A DNA stretch of 64,000 bases, taken from Silanimonas sp965368785 (lineage in GTDB: Bacteria > Pseudomonadota > Gammaproteobacteria > Xanthomonadales > Xanthomonadaceae). The position numbers and the translations under genes are program-made. Numbering within the stretch: the stretch's first letter is position 1; every line of letters begins with the position of its first letter. Under the pieces are notes generated by a model. That model did no database searches and was not told the origin of the DNA. It saw only the letters and a program-made list of their open reading frames with translations. Location of the stretch: contig CBDUOG010000002.1 in the NCBI GenBank assembly GCA_965368785.1, positions 1 to 64,000 on the forward strand, given 5' to 3'. Shown piece after piece: positions 1-8,896 of this stretch.

Positions 1-770
1 TGAAGAAGGCGATCATATTGGCAATGCTGGCTTTGGCGGGGGTGTCGCTTTGTCGGGCGGAGTCGACGCCGAAGGCAAACGCCGTTGAGCTTTTAGTTCT
101 GTCACAAACCCCGGTCGGCATTGCCAGTTGGAACGAGCATAATGCGTCGGCCTTTCGCGATGGCGATACATGGATGGCCGTGCACTGTGGTGAAATTACC
201 TGCGCGGTTAGAGACCAGCAATTGATTGTCACTGCCGGCAAAGTTCCGACCACCGAAGGTGAGCAAGACGGCCATTGGCTGAGCACATCCGGTGCGCCGC
301 GCTTCTTATTTCGCTCAGAAGCGATGAACTATCGCGGCGAAATTCCTGTGGCCCGACGCCAGGTATTCCAGTCTGCCAGCAGTGGATTGGAAGCTGTGCG
401 GATAAGTGCAGATTGGCATAACGTGGCATACGAAGTAGATTTCGAACCCATCGGATCAAATCCTGAAAGTGAATACGCGCGCTCCCTTAAGCTCTACATA
501 TTGAATGCGGCGGGCCAACGCGTGAGCGAACAGCTCCTGGAAACACTCTATTCGGAAATCTTTGAGATCGATTTAGATGTTCAGCGCCGGGTGATTTGGG
601 CGGGCGATTTGAATGGAGACGGCAAACTGGACTTAGTGATCGACTTGGCTAGCCTGCCGGGAACCGAAGTCAACGCGCGTTTATATCTATCGGGCGCTGA
701 TAACGCCGAATCGGTTCTAAGTAAGGCCGCTGAGTATTACTACTGGCCGGACGATATGCACGGTTGTTAA
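1..770 (+). CDS. Exported protein of unknown function with EF-hand-like loop (first base of start codon outside window)
   Basis: The window opens with TG followed in frame by AAG AAG GCG, so the start is almost certainly an ATG whose A is one base to the left. That gives an N-terminus MKKAIILAMLALAG...CRA, a typical Sec signal peptide with likely cleavage after CRA. The mature part is about 230 residues. Near the C-terminus it has DLNGDGKLDLV, an acidic calcium-loop motif of the EF-hand/FG-GAP type. Four or more cysteines are present, including CGEITC. I do not recognise the family. It converges on valS with only 37 bases between them. Function unknown; a periplasmic calcium-binding role is inference from the loop alone. 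Confidence 0.75.
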   Translation, partial: KKAIILAMLALAGVSLCRAESTPKANAVELLVLSQTPVGIASWNEHNASAFRDGDTWMAVHCGEITCAVRDQQLIVTAGKVPTTEGEQDGHWLSTSGAPRFLFRSEAMNYRGEIPVARRQVFQSASSGLEAVRISADWHNVAYEVDFEPIGSNPESEYARSLKLYILNAAGQRVSEQLLETLYSEIFEIDLDVQRRVIWAGDLNGDGKLDLVIDLASLPGTEVNARLYLSGADNAESVLSKAAEYYYWPDDMHGC

Positions 771-807
771 TGCGATCTTCAAGTGCTGGGCTTGCGCGCC
801 AGGGAAC

Positions 808-3555
808 TCATGCGAGTTTTTGGCGCGCTTCTTTGAGTGCATCAAGTTGCTGTGACCAGTCTTGAAGGCGCTGCCGCTCTTGCGCGACGACCGCTTCGGG
901 GGCGCCGCTAACAAATTTTTCGCTGCTCAATTTGCCTTCACACTTCTTGATCTCGATATCGACCCGGGCAATCTCTTTATCCAGACGCTTGCGTTCGGCA
1001 TCTAAATCTACCAGGCCTTCAAGAGGCACCAGCAGCTTTAGCTCACCAACCATCGCGCTAGCTGCGGCTGGTGCGGCACCACTGACTGTATCAATGGATT
1101 CCAATCGGGCTAAGAACATCAGGCTATGCCGGTGCCGGTCAATCTGGGCCACATTAAATTTTCCATCCAGCAACAGCGGCACGGTCTTGGCTGGCGACAA
1201 ACCGAGCTGGCTGCGCACTGAGCGCAACTGAGTTGCCGCAGACTTCAGCCATTCCACTTCGCGCGCGGCATCGGCATGCAACAAGGCGGAATCGTGCTCG
1301 GGGTAGGGCCGCAAGCTGACGGTTTTGTCATCAAGCTGTAAGCGCGGCGATACGTGTTGCCAGATTTCCTCAGTCACGAACGGGATTAGCGGATGCAGCG
1401 CGCATAAAATGCGTTCGAGCACGTATAACAACGTGTGCTTGGTGCTATTGACCGCGGATAGATCGTCCCCTTGCAATGCTGGCTTGGCGAGTTCAAGGAA
1501 CCAGTCGCAATAATTGTTCCAGACGAATTCATACAGCGCCTGCGATGCAAGGTCGAAGCGATAGGCGGCAAGGCTTTGCTCGACGTCTCGCAGACACTCT
1601 TGCATGCCGTGCAAAATCCAATGCTCGGCATCGGTCTTGGGTGAGGGCAGGCCAGAGAAGCTTTGTTCCTCGGTATGCATCAACACAAAGCGCGAGGCGT
1701 TCCACAGCTTATTGCAGAAGTTCTTATAGCCCTCACAGCGATTCAGGTCGAACTTAATGTCACGACCATGGGTCGCTAACGAGGCAAATGTGAAACGCAG
1801 TGCATCGGCACCGAACGCGGGGATACCATCCGGAAATTCTTTGCGTGTGGCTTTCTCGATCTTTTCAGCCATCTTCGGTTGCATCAGACCTGAGGTCCGC
1901 TTTTCAACCAGCTCGTCCAAGCTAATGCCGTCGATCAAATCAATTGGATCGAGCACATTGCCTTTCGACTTGCTCATTTTCTGACCGTGGCTGTCGCGCA
2001 CTAAGCCGGTGATATATACATCTTTGAACGGCACCTGGCCGGTGAAGTGATCGGTCATAACGATCATTCGCGCAACCCAGAAAAAGATGATGTCGAATCC
2101 GGTAATCAACACGCTACTGGGTAAGTAGCGATCAAATCCGCGCTCGGCCATCGCCTGCTCATTCGGCCAGCCTAGGGTTGAATGACTCCACAGCGCAGAA
2201 CTGAACCAGGTCTCCAGTACATCGTTATCGCGATTCAGAATCTGCTCAGCGTCCAATGCGTTCTTCTCACGTACTTCGTTTTCGCTCCGGCCGACATAGA
2301 TCTTGCCGCTTTCGTCGTACCAGGCCGGAATCCGATGGCCCCACCACAGTTGGCGCGAGATGCACCAATCTTGAATATTGGTCATCCAATGACGGTAGGT
2401 ATTGATCCAGTTCTCCGGCACGAATTTCACTTTACCGGTTTCGACCAATTCCAAACCACGTGCACCGAGCTGGTCCATGCGCACAAACCATTGGTCGGTC
2501 AGATACGGTTCGATAACCTGGCCAGTGCGATCACCGCGCGGTACTTGCAGTTTGTGTTCTTTTGCCTCGATTAGCGCGCCGATCGTCTCCAGATCAGCCA
2601 ACACCAGTTTTCGCGCGTCGTAGCGATCAAGGCCGCGGTATTTTTCCGGTGCGTTGTCGTTAATCGTTGCCGTTGGCGTGAGGATATTAATCATCGGCAG
2701 CTTATGTCGCTGACCAATTGCGTAGTCATTGAAATCGTGCGCGGGCGTAATCTTGACGCAGCCGGTACCGAACTCGCGGTCGACGTAGTCGTCGGCAATG
2801 ATGGGTATTTCTCGATCGCAAAGCGGCAGGCGCAGCATTTTCCCGACTAAATGTGCATAGCGCTCATCTTCCGGATGCACGGCTACGGCAGCGTCGCCGA
2901 GCATCGTTTCCGGGCGCGTGGTGGCTACGGTCAAGTGGCCGGAACCGTCGCTCAGCGGATATTGCACCGACCACAGAAAACCATTTTCTTCCTCACTGAC
3001 GACTTCTAAGTCAGAGATTGCGGTTTTTAATACGGGGTCCCAGTTGACCAGGCGCTGTCCGCGGTAGATCAGGCCTTCTTCGTGCAAGCGAACAAAGGTT
3101 TCAACGACTGATTCGGACGGCATCGCATCCATGGTGAATACCGAGCGCGACCAATCGCCACTGGATCCCATACGACGCATCTGACGCTCAATCGTATCGC
3201 CGCTTTCTTGTTTCCACTCCCAAACTTTCTCGATGAATTTTTCACGGCCCAGGCCATCACGGGTCAAGTTTTCGCGCGCCAGATTACGTGAAACCACCAT
3301 TTCGGTAGCGATCCCCGCGTGATCGGTGCCCAGTTGCCACAGGGTGTCAAAGCCTCGCATGCGCTGGTAGCGAATCAGCGTGTCCATCAGCGTGTGCTGG
3401 AACGCATGCCCCATATGCAATGTGCCGGTGACATTCGGCGGCGGCAGCATGATGCAGTAGGGCTTGCCTTTGCCACTGGGTTTGAAAAAACCACTGTTCT
3501 CCCAATGGGCGTACAAACGGGACTCAAAGGTTTTGGGCTCGTAACTTTTATCCAT
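808..3555 (-). CDS. valS: Valine--tRNA ligase
   Basis: Cytosolic class Ia aminoacyl-tRNA synthetase charging tRNA-Val. The 915-residue protein shows the HIGH signature as HMGH at residues 47-50 (after PPPNVTGTL), a CP1 editing domain with the TTRPET motif, and KMSKS followed by KGNVLDP in the catalytic core. A charged C-terminal coiled coil (LDAERKRLDKEIARVDIEI) is the tRNA-binding arm typical of ValRS. An upstream in-frame start at 3603 exists, but the ATG at 3555 gives MDKSYEPKTFESRLY, which matches the usual family N-terminus, so I use it. It lies 81 bases downstream of pepQ on the same strand. Confidence 0.97.
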   Translation of the reverse strand: MDKSYEPKTFESRLYAHWENSGFFKPSGKGKPYCIMLPPPNVTGTLHMGHAFQHTLMDTLIRYQRMRGFDTLWQLGTDHAGIATEMVVSRNLARENLTRDGLGREKFIEKVWEWKQESGDTIERQMRRMGSSGDWSRSVFTMDAMPSESVVETFVRLHEEGLIYRGQRLVNWDPVLKTAISDLEVVSEEENGFLWSVQYPLSDGSGHLTVATTRPETMLGDAAVAVHPEDERYAHLVGKMLRLPLCDREIPIIADDYVDREFGTGCVKITPAHDFNDYAIGQRHKLPMINILTPTATINDNAPEKYRGLDRYDARKLVLADLETIGALIEAKEHKLQVPRGDRTGQVIEPYLTDQWFVRMDQLGARGLELVETGKVKFVPENWINTYRHWMTNIQDWCISRQLWWGHRIPAWYDESGKIYVGRSENEVREKNALDAEQILNRDNDVLETWFSSALWSHSTLGWPNEQAMAERGFDRYLPSSVLITGFDIIFFWVARMIVMTDHFTGQVPFKDVYITGLVRDSHGQKMSKSKGNVLDPIDLIDGISLDELVEKRTSGLMQPKMAEKIEKATRKEFPDGIPAFGADALRFTFASLATHGRDIKFDLNRCEGYKNFCNKLWNASRFVLMHTEEQSFSGLPSPKTDAEHWILHGMQECLRDVEQSLAAYRFDLASQALYEFVWNNYCDWFLELAKPALQGDDLSAVNSTKHTLLYVLERILCALHPLIPFVTEEIWQHVSPRLQLDDKTVSLRPYPEHDSALLHADAAREVEWLKSAATQLRSVRSQLGLSPAKTVPLLLDGKFNVAQIDRHRHSLMFLARLESIDTVSGAAPAAASAMVGELKLLVPLEGLVDLDAERKRLDKEIARVDIEIKKCEGKLSSEKFVSGAPEAVVAQERQRLQDWSQQLDALKEARQKLA

Positions 3556-3636
3556 GACGACAGGCACCCGAATCGGGCGAAATATCCACTCAGAAGGCTG
3601 CAAATCCTAGCAAATCAGCGCAGCACTGGCGAGAAA

Positions 3637-4944
3637 TTACTCGCCGGCGGCCTTGAATGCGTCGCGGGTCAGGTTTTCCGGAGCGCCCGAAGTGCACACG
3701 ACATCGTCTTCAATGCGCACGCCGCCATATGGCCGCAGCTCGTCGATACGATCCCAATTGACCGATTTGGCATGGTTGCTGTTTTTGAGTTTATTGAGCA
3801 AGGTCTCAATAAAATAGATGCCCGGCTCGATGGTCACGGCCATGCCGGGTGCGAGCTCGCGGGTCAGGCGCAGGAATGGATGTCCCTCGGGGCGTGCGAT
3901 GGGTACGCCATCGATGTCCTGACGGCCGGCAACATCATGCACCTGTAAGCCGATCAGATGTCCCAGACCATGCGGGAAAAATGTCGCGGTGACGCCCGAT
4001 GCGACCATATTGGCCGGGTCCATATTGACGATTTGCAGATTGGACAGGATGCCGGCTAATCGTAGGTGGCATTCCAGATGCAATTGTTTGTAATCGGAGC
4101 CATCTTTAACCAGGTTGGCCAAAGCAATTTGTTCCTTGTCCACGGCATTGATCAGGTCGGCAAACAAGCCGGGTTCCTTGCTCCAGGTGCGGGTGATATC
4201 CGCGGCGTAACCATCGACCTCGGCGCCGGCGTCGATCAAAAAGCTCAAATGCTGTTTCGGACACTGCGCAGCCTGATACTGGTAGTGCAATGTCGCGCCG
4301 TGCTCATTGAGCGCAACGATATTGCCGTAGGGTAAGTTCAAATCGTTGTGGCCGCTGGCGGCCAGATATGCGCGGTGAATTTCGAGCTCCGAACCGCCAT
4401 CGTGAAATGCTTTACGCGCGGCAATGTGAGCTTTGACTGCGACCGTGGATGCCCGGCGCATACAGTCAAGCTCGTACTCAGTCTTGTAGGCACGTTGATA
4501 ATGCAAATAATCAATCACGGCCTTCGGGTTGTTGGGTTCGAATCCATTCAAGCCCGCATCGGATTCAGCAATGATTGCCGACTTGCCCGATTTTGGCAGG
4601 TGATCCGCGGCCTGAGCGGCCTCGGTGATTATGCGGATATCGAACTGCTCCACCCAAAAGCCGCTCGGCGCTTGCGGCGGCGTGTGCCAATAGTCGTCAG
4701 GTTGGAAATAAATTAATACCGGCTTCTTACCGGGGGTGTAGCTGACCCACGAATGGGGGTGCTGGGTCAGTGGGGCCCACCACTTAAATTGAGGATTCAC
4801 TTTGAACGGGTAAACGCGATCATCCAGGAATGCGTATTTCTCGACGCCCGATGCGACCAGTAAATGATCAAATCCACCCTTGGCCAGCGCAGCGTCGGCG
4901 TGCGCGCAAAGCGTTTTAATATGAGTTTGAAAGTGTTTCGACAT
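3637..4944 (-). CDS. pepQ: Xaa-Pro dipeptidase (M24 family)
   Basis: Hydrolyses X-Pro dipeptides in the cytosol with a dinuclear metal centre. The N-terminal creatinase-like domain has the PepQ hallmark YPFKVNPQFKWW. The C-terminal pita-bread domain carries the metal ligands in DAGAEVDGYAADITRTW (two Asp), FFPHGLGHLIGLQVHD (His), TIEPGIY (Glu) and GGVRIEDD (Glu). At 435 residues it is the usual PepQ length. ATG at 4944 (MSKHFQ) is preferred over the ATG at 4956 because GGAA lies eight bases before it. It follows the apbE-like gene by 52 bases and may be co-transcribed with it. Confidence 0.95.
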   Translation of the reverse strand: MSKHFQTHIKTLCAHADAALAKGGFDHLLVASGVEKYAFLDDRVYPFKVNPQFKWWAPLTQHPHSWVSYTPGKKPVLIYFQPDDYWHTPPQAPSGFWVEQFDIRIITEAAQAADHLPKSGKSAIIAESDAGLNGFEPNNPKAVIDYLHYQRAYKTEYELDCMRRASTVAVKAHIAARKAFHDGGSELEIHRAYLAASGHNDLNLPYGNIVALNEHGATLHYQYQAAQCPKQHLSFLIDAGAEVDGYAADITRTWSKEPGLFADLINAVDKEQIALANLVKDGSDYKQLHLECHLRLAGILSNLQIVNMDPANMVASGVTATFFPHGLGHLIGLQVHDVAGRQDIDGVPIARPEGHPFLRLTRELAPGMAVTIEPGIYFIETLLNKLKNSNHAKSVNWDRIDELRPYGGVRIEDDVVCTSGAPENLTRDAFKAAGE

Positions 4945-4996
4945 GGCGCATTCCATTAGTTAGCCCAGCTATTGTGCCGCAAAGCACGTGAATGCC

Positions 4997-6067
4997 CTAA
5001 CAAGAGCCGCTGGAGCCTGAGGCAACGGTTTCGATTTCCGGCGAAGAGCGGATTTTAATGCGGCGCTGCAGCGGCTCGGTGATCAAGAGCTTGCCCTGCT
5101 CGGTCAGAAGCATGGCGCAACTTAGGCCCATCGACTTCACTAAGTCGCGAAATTTATCCGGTCCAGCCGCCATGAGTGCCGTCGCGGCCGTATCGGCCAG
5201 CAGCGGATTAAAGCTGAGCACGGAACTGGCCAGCACATCGGCGGCCGGCTCGCCGGTTTTTGGATTGATTACATGCGGCCACCGCTTGCCGCTGCTACTG
5301 CGGCGATACTTGGTGTAGGCGCCCGAACTGAACAGGTACTCACCATCGCGCAAGGCTAGCGAGGCAAAGACGCCGCCACGCGGATCACGAATCCCCACTG
5401 ACCACGGCTTGCCTGCGTTATCTCCCCGACTGGAAACATCTCCCCCAAAATTAATTAGGGCGCTCTCAATATTCATCCGGGTCAGTATGTCGTTAGCGCT
5501 TTTTAGCGCCATGCCCTCTGCGATCGCGTTAAAGTCCAACCGTATATTGGGATTGCTGCTGCGTATTTGCGTTCGATCGTGGCTGAAGTCTAAGTCGGCC
5601 AGACTGGCTGGATGTGCGCGCCACTGGTCAAGTTGAGCCGGCGTGGGTGGCGCAGTTGTGATTGGATAGTCTGAAGTATGGAAGCCATACAGTCGGACAA
5701 GTTCACCCATACTCGGATCAAAGTAACCTTGGCTGCTCATGACATAAGGTGCGCTGGACTCCAGCGCCAAATTAATTTGCTCGTCGAGCAGGCACCAACT
5801 GCCCGAACGCAGGCAATCGTTCAATATAGTCAGTCGCGACATTTCCCACGCGTGCCAGCGCATTTGCTGGTCTGACCAAACCCGAACGATGCTCGATATG
5901 GCATCTTTTTTTACATCCTCACTTCTCGCGTGCAACTCCAAACGGGCGTCGGTTCCGAAAACTAGGATGCGTTCGGAGTCCTGATCGTCATAGGGTTGTG
6001 GAGAGCAGCTGGTAACGAAAAATGCGAGCAAGAAGATGAACCCGGCAATTTTCTTAGACGAACGCAT
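4997..6067 (-). CDS. apbE: ApbE-family FAD:protein FMN transferase (lipoprotein)
   Basis: ApbE proteins attach FMN covalently to threonine residues of membrane and periplasmic flavoproteins such as NqrB/NqrC and RnfG. The 356-residue protein has a lipoprotein signal with lipobox VTSC (Cys21). Family motifs visible are the FNAIAEGMA stretch, NFGGDVSS (nucleotide-binding NxGGD), SSGAYTKYRR and HVINPKTGEPA, with a C-terminal DTAATALM segment where the Mg-binding Asp sits. It starts five bases after the PilZ gene, so it is the third gene of the DUF1631-PilZ-ApbE operon. No obvious flavoprotein substrate gene lies in the window. The chain ends in a cysteine after a Gly/Ser-rich tail. Confidence 0.9.
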   Translation of the reverse strand: MRSSKKIAGFIFLLAFFVTSCSPQPYDDQDSERILVFGTDARLELHARSEDVKKDAISSIVRVWSDQQMRWHAWEMSRLTILNDCLRSGSWCLLDEQINLALESSAPYVMSSQGYFDPSMGELVRLYGFHTSDYPITTAPPTPAQLDQWRAHPASLADLDFSHDRTQIRSSNPNIRLDFNAIAEGMALKSANDILTRMNIESALINFGGDVSSRGDNAGKPWSVGIRDPRGGVFASLALRDGEYLFSSGAYTKYRRSSSGKRWPHVINPKTGEPAADVLASSVLSFNPLLADTAATALMAAGPDKFRDLVKSMGLSCAMLLTEQGKLLITEPLQRRIKIRSSPEIETVASGSSGSC

Positions 6068-6072
6068 AAGCC

Positions 6073-6423
6073 TTAGACGTAGTCACTTCCCGGCTGGTTT
6101 ACCCACACCCGAATGTTGCTGAGGGATTCGGGTGAGATGTCGATAAAACGCAGTCCTGACCACACCTGACCCGGCGCTGCCGCTTCATCAGCCCATAATT
6201 CATGCGCTCCGACTTCCACAGCGAGCTTTTCGTCGCGATCGGTGGTCAGTTCAAATCGGAACTGAAACAGTGCGTCCGAAGTGAGTGGGCGGTTGGTCAC
6301 CATAAGCACACCGGACTCAGAAAGATTACCGATTTTGCCGACATACTCTTCGGTCATTGTGTCTAAGATCAGGATTTCGTGCGCCGCCTTTCTGCGCTTG
6401 GCGCGGCGATATTCTACGTTCAT
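6073..6423 (-). CDS. PilZ-domain c-di-GMP-binding protein
   Basis: Small 116-residue single-domain protein. The two PilZ signatures needed to bind c-di-GMP are present: an RxxxR at residues 6-11 (RRAKRR) and NLSESG at 33-38 (consensus [D/N]xSxxG), so binding is likely. It begins inside the last codons of the DUF1631 gene (ATGA overlap, 4 bases), which implies translational coupling, and is followed after five bases by the ApbE-like gene. It is not the non-canonical pilus protein PilZ that lacks these motifs. Target unknown; the coupled DUF1631 protein is the obvious candidate partner. Confidence 0.9.
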   Translation of the reverse strand: MNVEYRRAKRRKAAHEILILDTMTEEYVGKIGNLSESGVLMVTNRPLTSDALFQFRFELTTDRDEKLAVEVGAHELWADEAAAPGQVWSGLRFIDISPESLSNIRVWVNQPGSDYV

Positions 6424-8783
6424 GCCATTGCCTCGGCTTCCGGTGGAGCGGCCTTGCCTGAGAATGATTTCAATGCGCTCACGACTGCATTCCAGGCGCG
6501 ATCGACCAGGCCTTCTTTCTTCTCTTCAACGATGAAAGCTTGTTTTTTCGCCATCAGTCGTGACAGGCCCGCAATGGTTTCTTCAGCAACCTTCTGGCCG
6601 CGGTGATTAACCAATAGCAGATTGCCTGTTACCGTGCTGTACCAGGAAATTCGACGGCGAACTTTATCGCCTTGCTGGTTCGTTACAAACTCGATCCAGC
6701 TACCAAAGGGTAGCTTCTTAATTTGTTCGGCAAAAACTTTCTCTTCCGATGTCAGCGATTCGGCGGCTTTTTTGTTCGCCGCAACGTCCGCGCCCAAACG
6801 CGATTTCGCTTTGAGTTTCAAAGATAACTCAGTACGACTGGTCGCGCCGGATTCGTCTTCTGCCGCCGGGTCAATCAGGCGTGCTGCAATCGCTTGCGCT
6901 TCGCTTTGATGATAACCAACTTGCGAAAGCGCGGACTCAACTTCTGCATGCAGCTCTTTCGAATCTTCCGGCTTAGCCGCGCCCGGCTTAGCTAATTCAA
7001 CCAGCTGTTCGGCGATACCAAGCTGATGTTTCCATTGCTCAGAGTGCTCGCCATTACGAAGCGCCGTTAGTGCCAGCACATCGGTCCAGGCTTGGGTCAG
7101 CAGGGTATGGGTGAATTTTGGTAGGTTCTGGCCTTTAGTCAGCGCCTCAACTGCCTTCGCCGCGTTCTCGCGCGCTACCGCTAGTTTTTCTTTGCCTTTT
7201 GCCGCATCCACGTGGCGTCGCTCGGCGACTTCGGCTTTTCGTGCAACGGTCTGCAAGTGTCCGCTGATATCGGTGAGCATCGACTGGAAGATGCCCAGAT
7301 CGCCGTCAAATTCCTTCATCGTGCGATCAACTAAGCTTTGCATCTTCGATACAAGCGCAGTGTCTGCATCTTCTTCGCTCAGCCAGTACGCACCGGTTTC
7401 GGCCACGGCATTAAGCATTTGGCGGGCGGGATGCGCTTCCTGAGTAAAGAAGCCCTTGTCATCCAATGCAACGCGTAATAAAGGAATCTGCAACTTGGTC
7501 AACAGCGATGAAGCTGGGGAGGCGGGACGGATTTCCTTGGTCAGATGATCGAACAGCATGCCGATCAGATCGAAGGTGTCGCTGTCCTCTTCCTGCAGCG
7601 CAGGCGAATGATCCTCAGGCGCGGATTTGCGCAATTGCGCGAGAAGATCGTTTTTTAGGTGGGCGACGGTCCGCGGAACAGACTTGCCGCCCTCCATCGT
7701 GGTCAGGTTCGGTGAGTGCTGCAGGTTTCCGAGCACCGACTGAACTTTTTCCGAGGGTGCAACATACTGCGGTCCACTCGGGACGCCGGGTTTATCGCTG
7801 CCCAATTTCGAAATTAGCTCGCGACGCCCCGCCAATAAATCACGGATCTGGCCGAAATCTTCCTTAGCTTGAGCGGGATTGCCCGATGGTGGTGCAGCAC
7901 GCGGCGCTTGATTTAGTCCCGGCCACGGCAGCGACTCACGCGGTCGGCTGGCCATGGTTGGCTCGGGTGCACGCGGACCACCTGATTTTTCAGATTCGGC
8001 CTGACTCGCGCTCTCGGTTTCCGGCTCGGCCGCATCTTCGGCTCCACCATTGGCTTTCTGGCCCGAACCTTTGCTGCGAAAGCTGGCATGCTGCAAATGC
8101 GGTAGGACATTGCGCTGGGCCAGGATTTCGTTAATACGGTCAACAAAGTTGGTGAAATCGGAAATAACAACGCGTTCGAAAACCCGGAATAGTAATAAAC
8201 GATGTTCGTTGGACAGTTCTAGGCAAACCGCCGCTTCTTTAAGCATGCGGCAAAGCGAGTGCGGACCAATCGGCAAATCTTCTGCGTCGAAGGCAGGCTT
8301 GCCCGCCAATACGCCAAAGCGCTGGCCCAATAAATAAATCGGCAAACTGTTGCGCATTTCAGCGCGGCTGGTAATTTCCGCAAAGACTGTGGCCTCATCC
8401 ATGTCGGATTCTTCGACCAGTGATAATTCGCTTGCGACAATGTTGCTGGTTTGCTCTTCGCTTGAGACCACTACTTCGTCGGCGCGAATACCGGCGAGGG
8501 TCGCTTCCAGCAGAACTAAGAAACGCGGAATTAGGTCGGGACGGGTACGCTTAATGACGCGCAGCGCTTCGAGCCATCTCGACTGAACCTGGTTATTGCG
8601 GGCCTGCTCAGCGAACTTAAATACTTGTTGTTCGAACTCATCAAGCGTTCGTGTCAGCCCGCTCTCCAGTTGCTCTGCGGCAAACTCGAGTGCGCTTTCC
8701 AGTATTTTTTTTACTCTGCGAGGAAGCGCTTGATTAGCTAGCGTTCGACTCTGAGCAGTTCCTGTATTTGCCAATTGGCTCAT
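6420..8783 (-). CDS. DUF1631 family protein
   Basis: A 787-residue cytosolic protein of the DUF1631 family, which occurs in beta- and gammaproteobacteria and is sometimes mis-annotated as thymidine phosphorylase. The N-terminal half is helical and acidic (LESALEFAAEQLESG...). A Pro/Gly/Glu-rich linker spans roughly residues 240-340, then a second helical region follows. A compact C-terminal beta domain contains FGSWIEFVTNQQGDKVRRR and ISWYSTVTGNLLLVNHRG. No signal peptide or membrane segment is seen. Its stop overlaps the start of a canonical PilZ gene, so I infer a role in c-di-GMP output. Molecular function is unknown. Confidence 0.85.
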   Translation of the reverse strand: MSQLANTGTAQSRTLANQALPRRVKKILESALEFAAEQLESGLTRTLDEFEQQVFKFAEQARNNQVQSRWLEALRVIKRTRPDLIPRFLVLLEATLAGIRADEVVVSSEEQTSNIVASELSLVEESDMDEATVFAEITSRAEMRNSLPIYLLGQRFGVLAGKPAFDAEDLPIGPHSLCRMLKEAAVCLELSNEHRLLLFRVFERVVISDFTNFVDRINEILAQRNVLPHLQHASFRSKGSGQKANGGAEDAAEPETESASQAESEKSGGPRAPEPTMASRPRESLPWPGLNQAPRAAPPSGNPAQAKEDFGQIRDLLAGRRELISKLGSDKPGVPSGPQYVAPSEKVQSVLGNLQHSPNLTTMEGGKSVPRTVAHLKNDLLAQLRKSAPEDHSPALQEEDSDTFDLIGMLFDHLTKEIRPASPASSLLTKLQIPLLRVALDDKGFFTQEAHPARQMLNAVAETGAYWLSEEDADTALVSKMQSLVDRTMKEFDGDLGIFQSMLTDISGHLQTVARKAEVAERRHVDAAKGKEKLAVARENAAKAVEALTKGQNLPKFTHTLLTQAWTDVLALTALRNGEHSEQWKHQLGIAEQLVELAKPGAAKPEDSKELHAEVESALSQVGYHQSEAQAIAARLIDPAAEDESGATSRTELSLKLKAKSRLGADVAANKKAAESLTSEEKVFAEQIKKLPFGSWIEFVTNQQGDKVRRRISWYSTVTGNLLLVNHRGQKVAEETIAGLSRLMAKKQAFIVEEKKEGLVDRAWNAVVSALKSFSGKAAPPEAEAMA

Positions 8784-8846
8784 CCAACATGCATGGGTAG
8801 GGTTGCTTGATTCTAGGCACTCTAGCGCGCCACGGCTAGGGTTTTA

Positions 8847-8878
8847 GCACGACTGGGTCGATTTTTGCCCAGTTGTGC
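8847..8878 (-). terminator. Hairpin downstream of the btuB-like gene
   Basis: An 11-base stem with one mismatch (GCACAACTGGG against CCCAGTCGTGC, read on the minus strand) encloses a ten-base A-rich loop. It lies between the receptor stop and the DUF1631 start. There is no U-run after it, so it is a weak candidate for factor-independent termination and could instead be a 3'-end stabiliser. Confidence 0.4.
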
Positions 8879-8896
8879 CATCCATGTCCGCATGAG

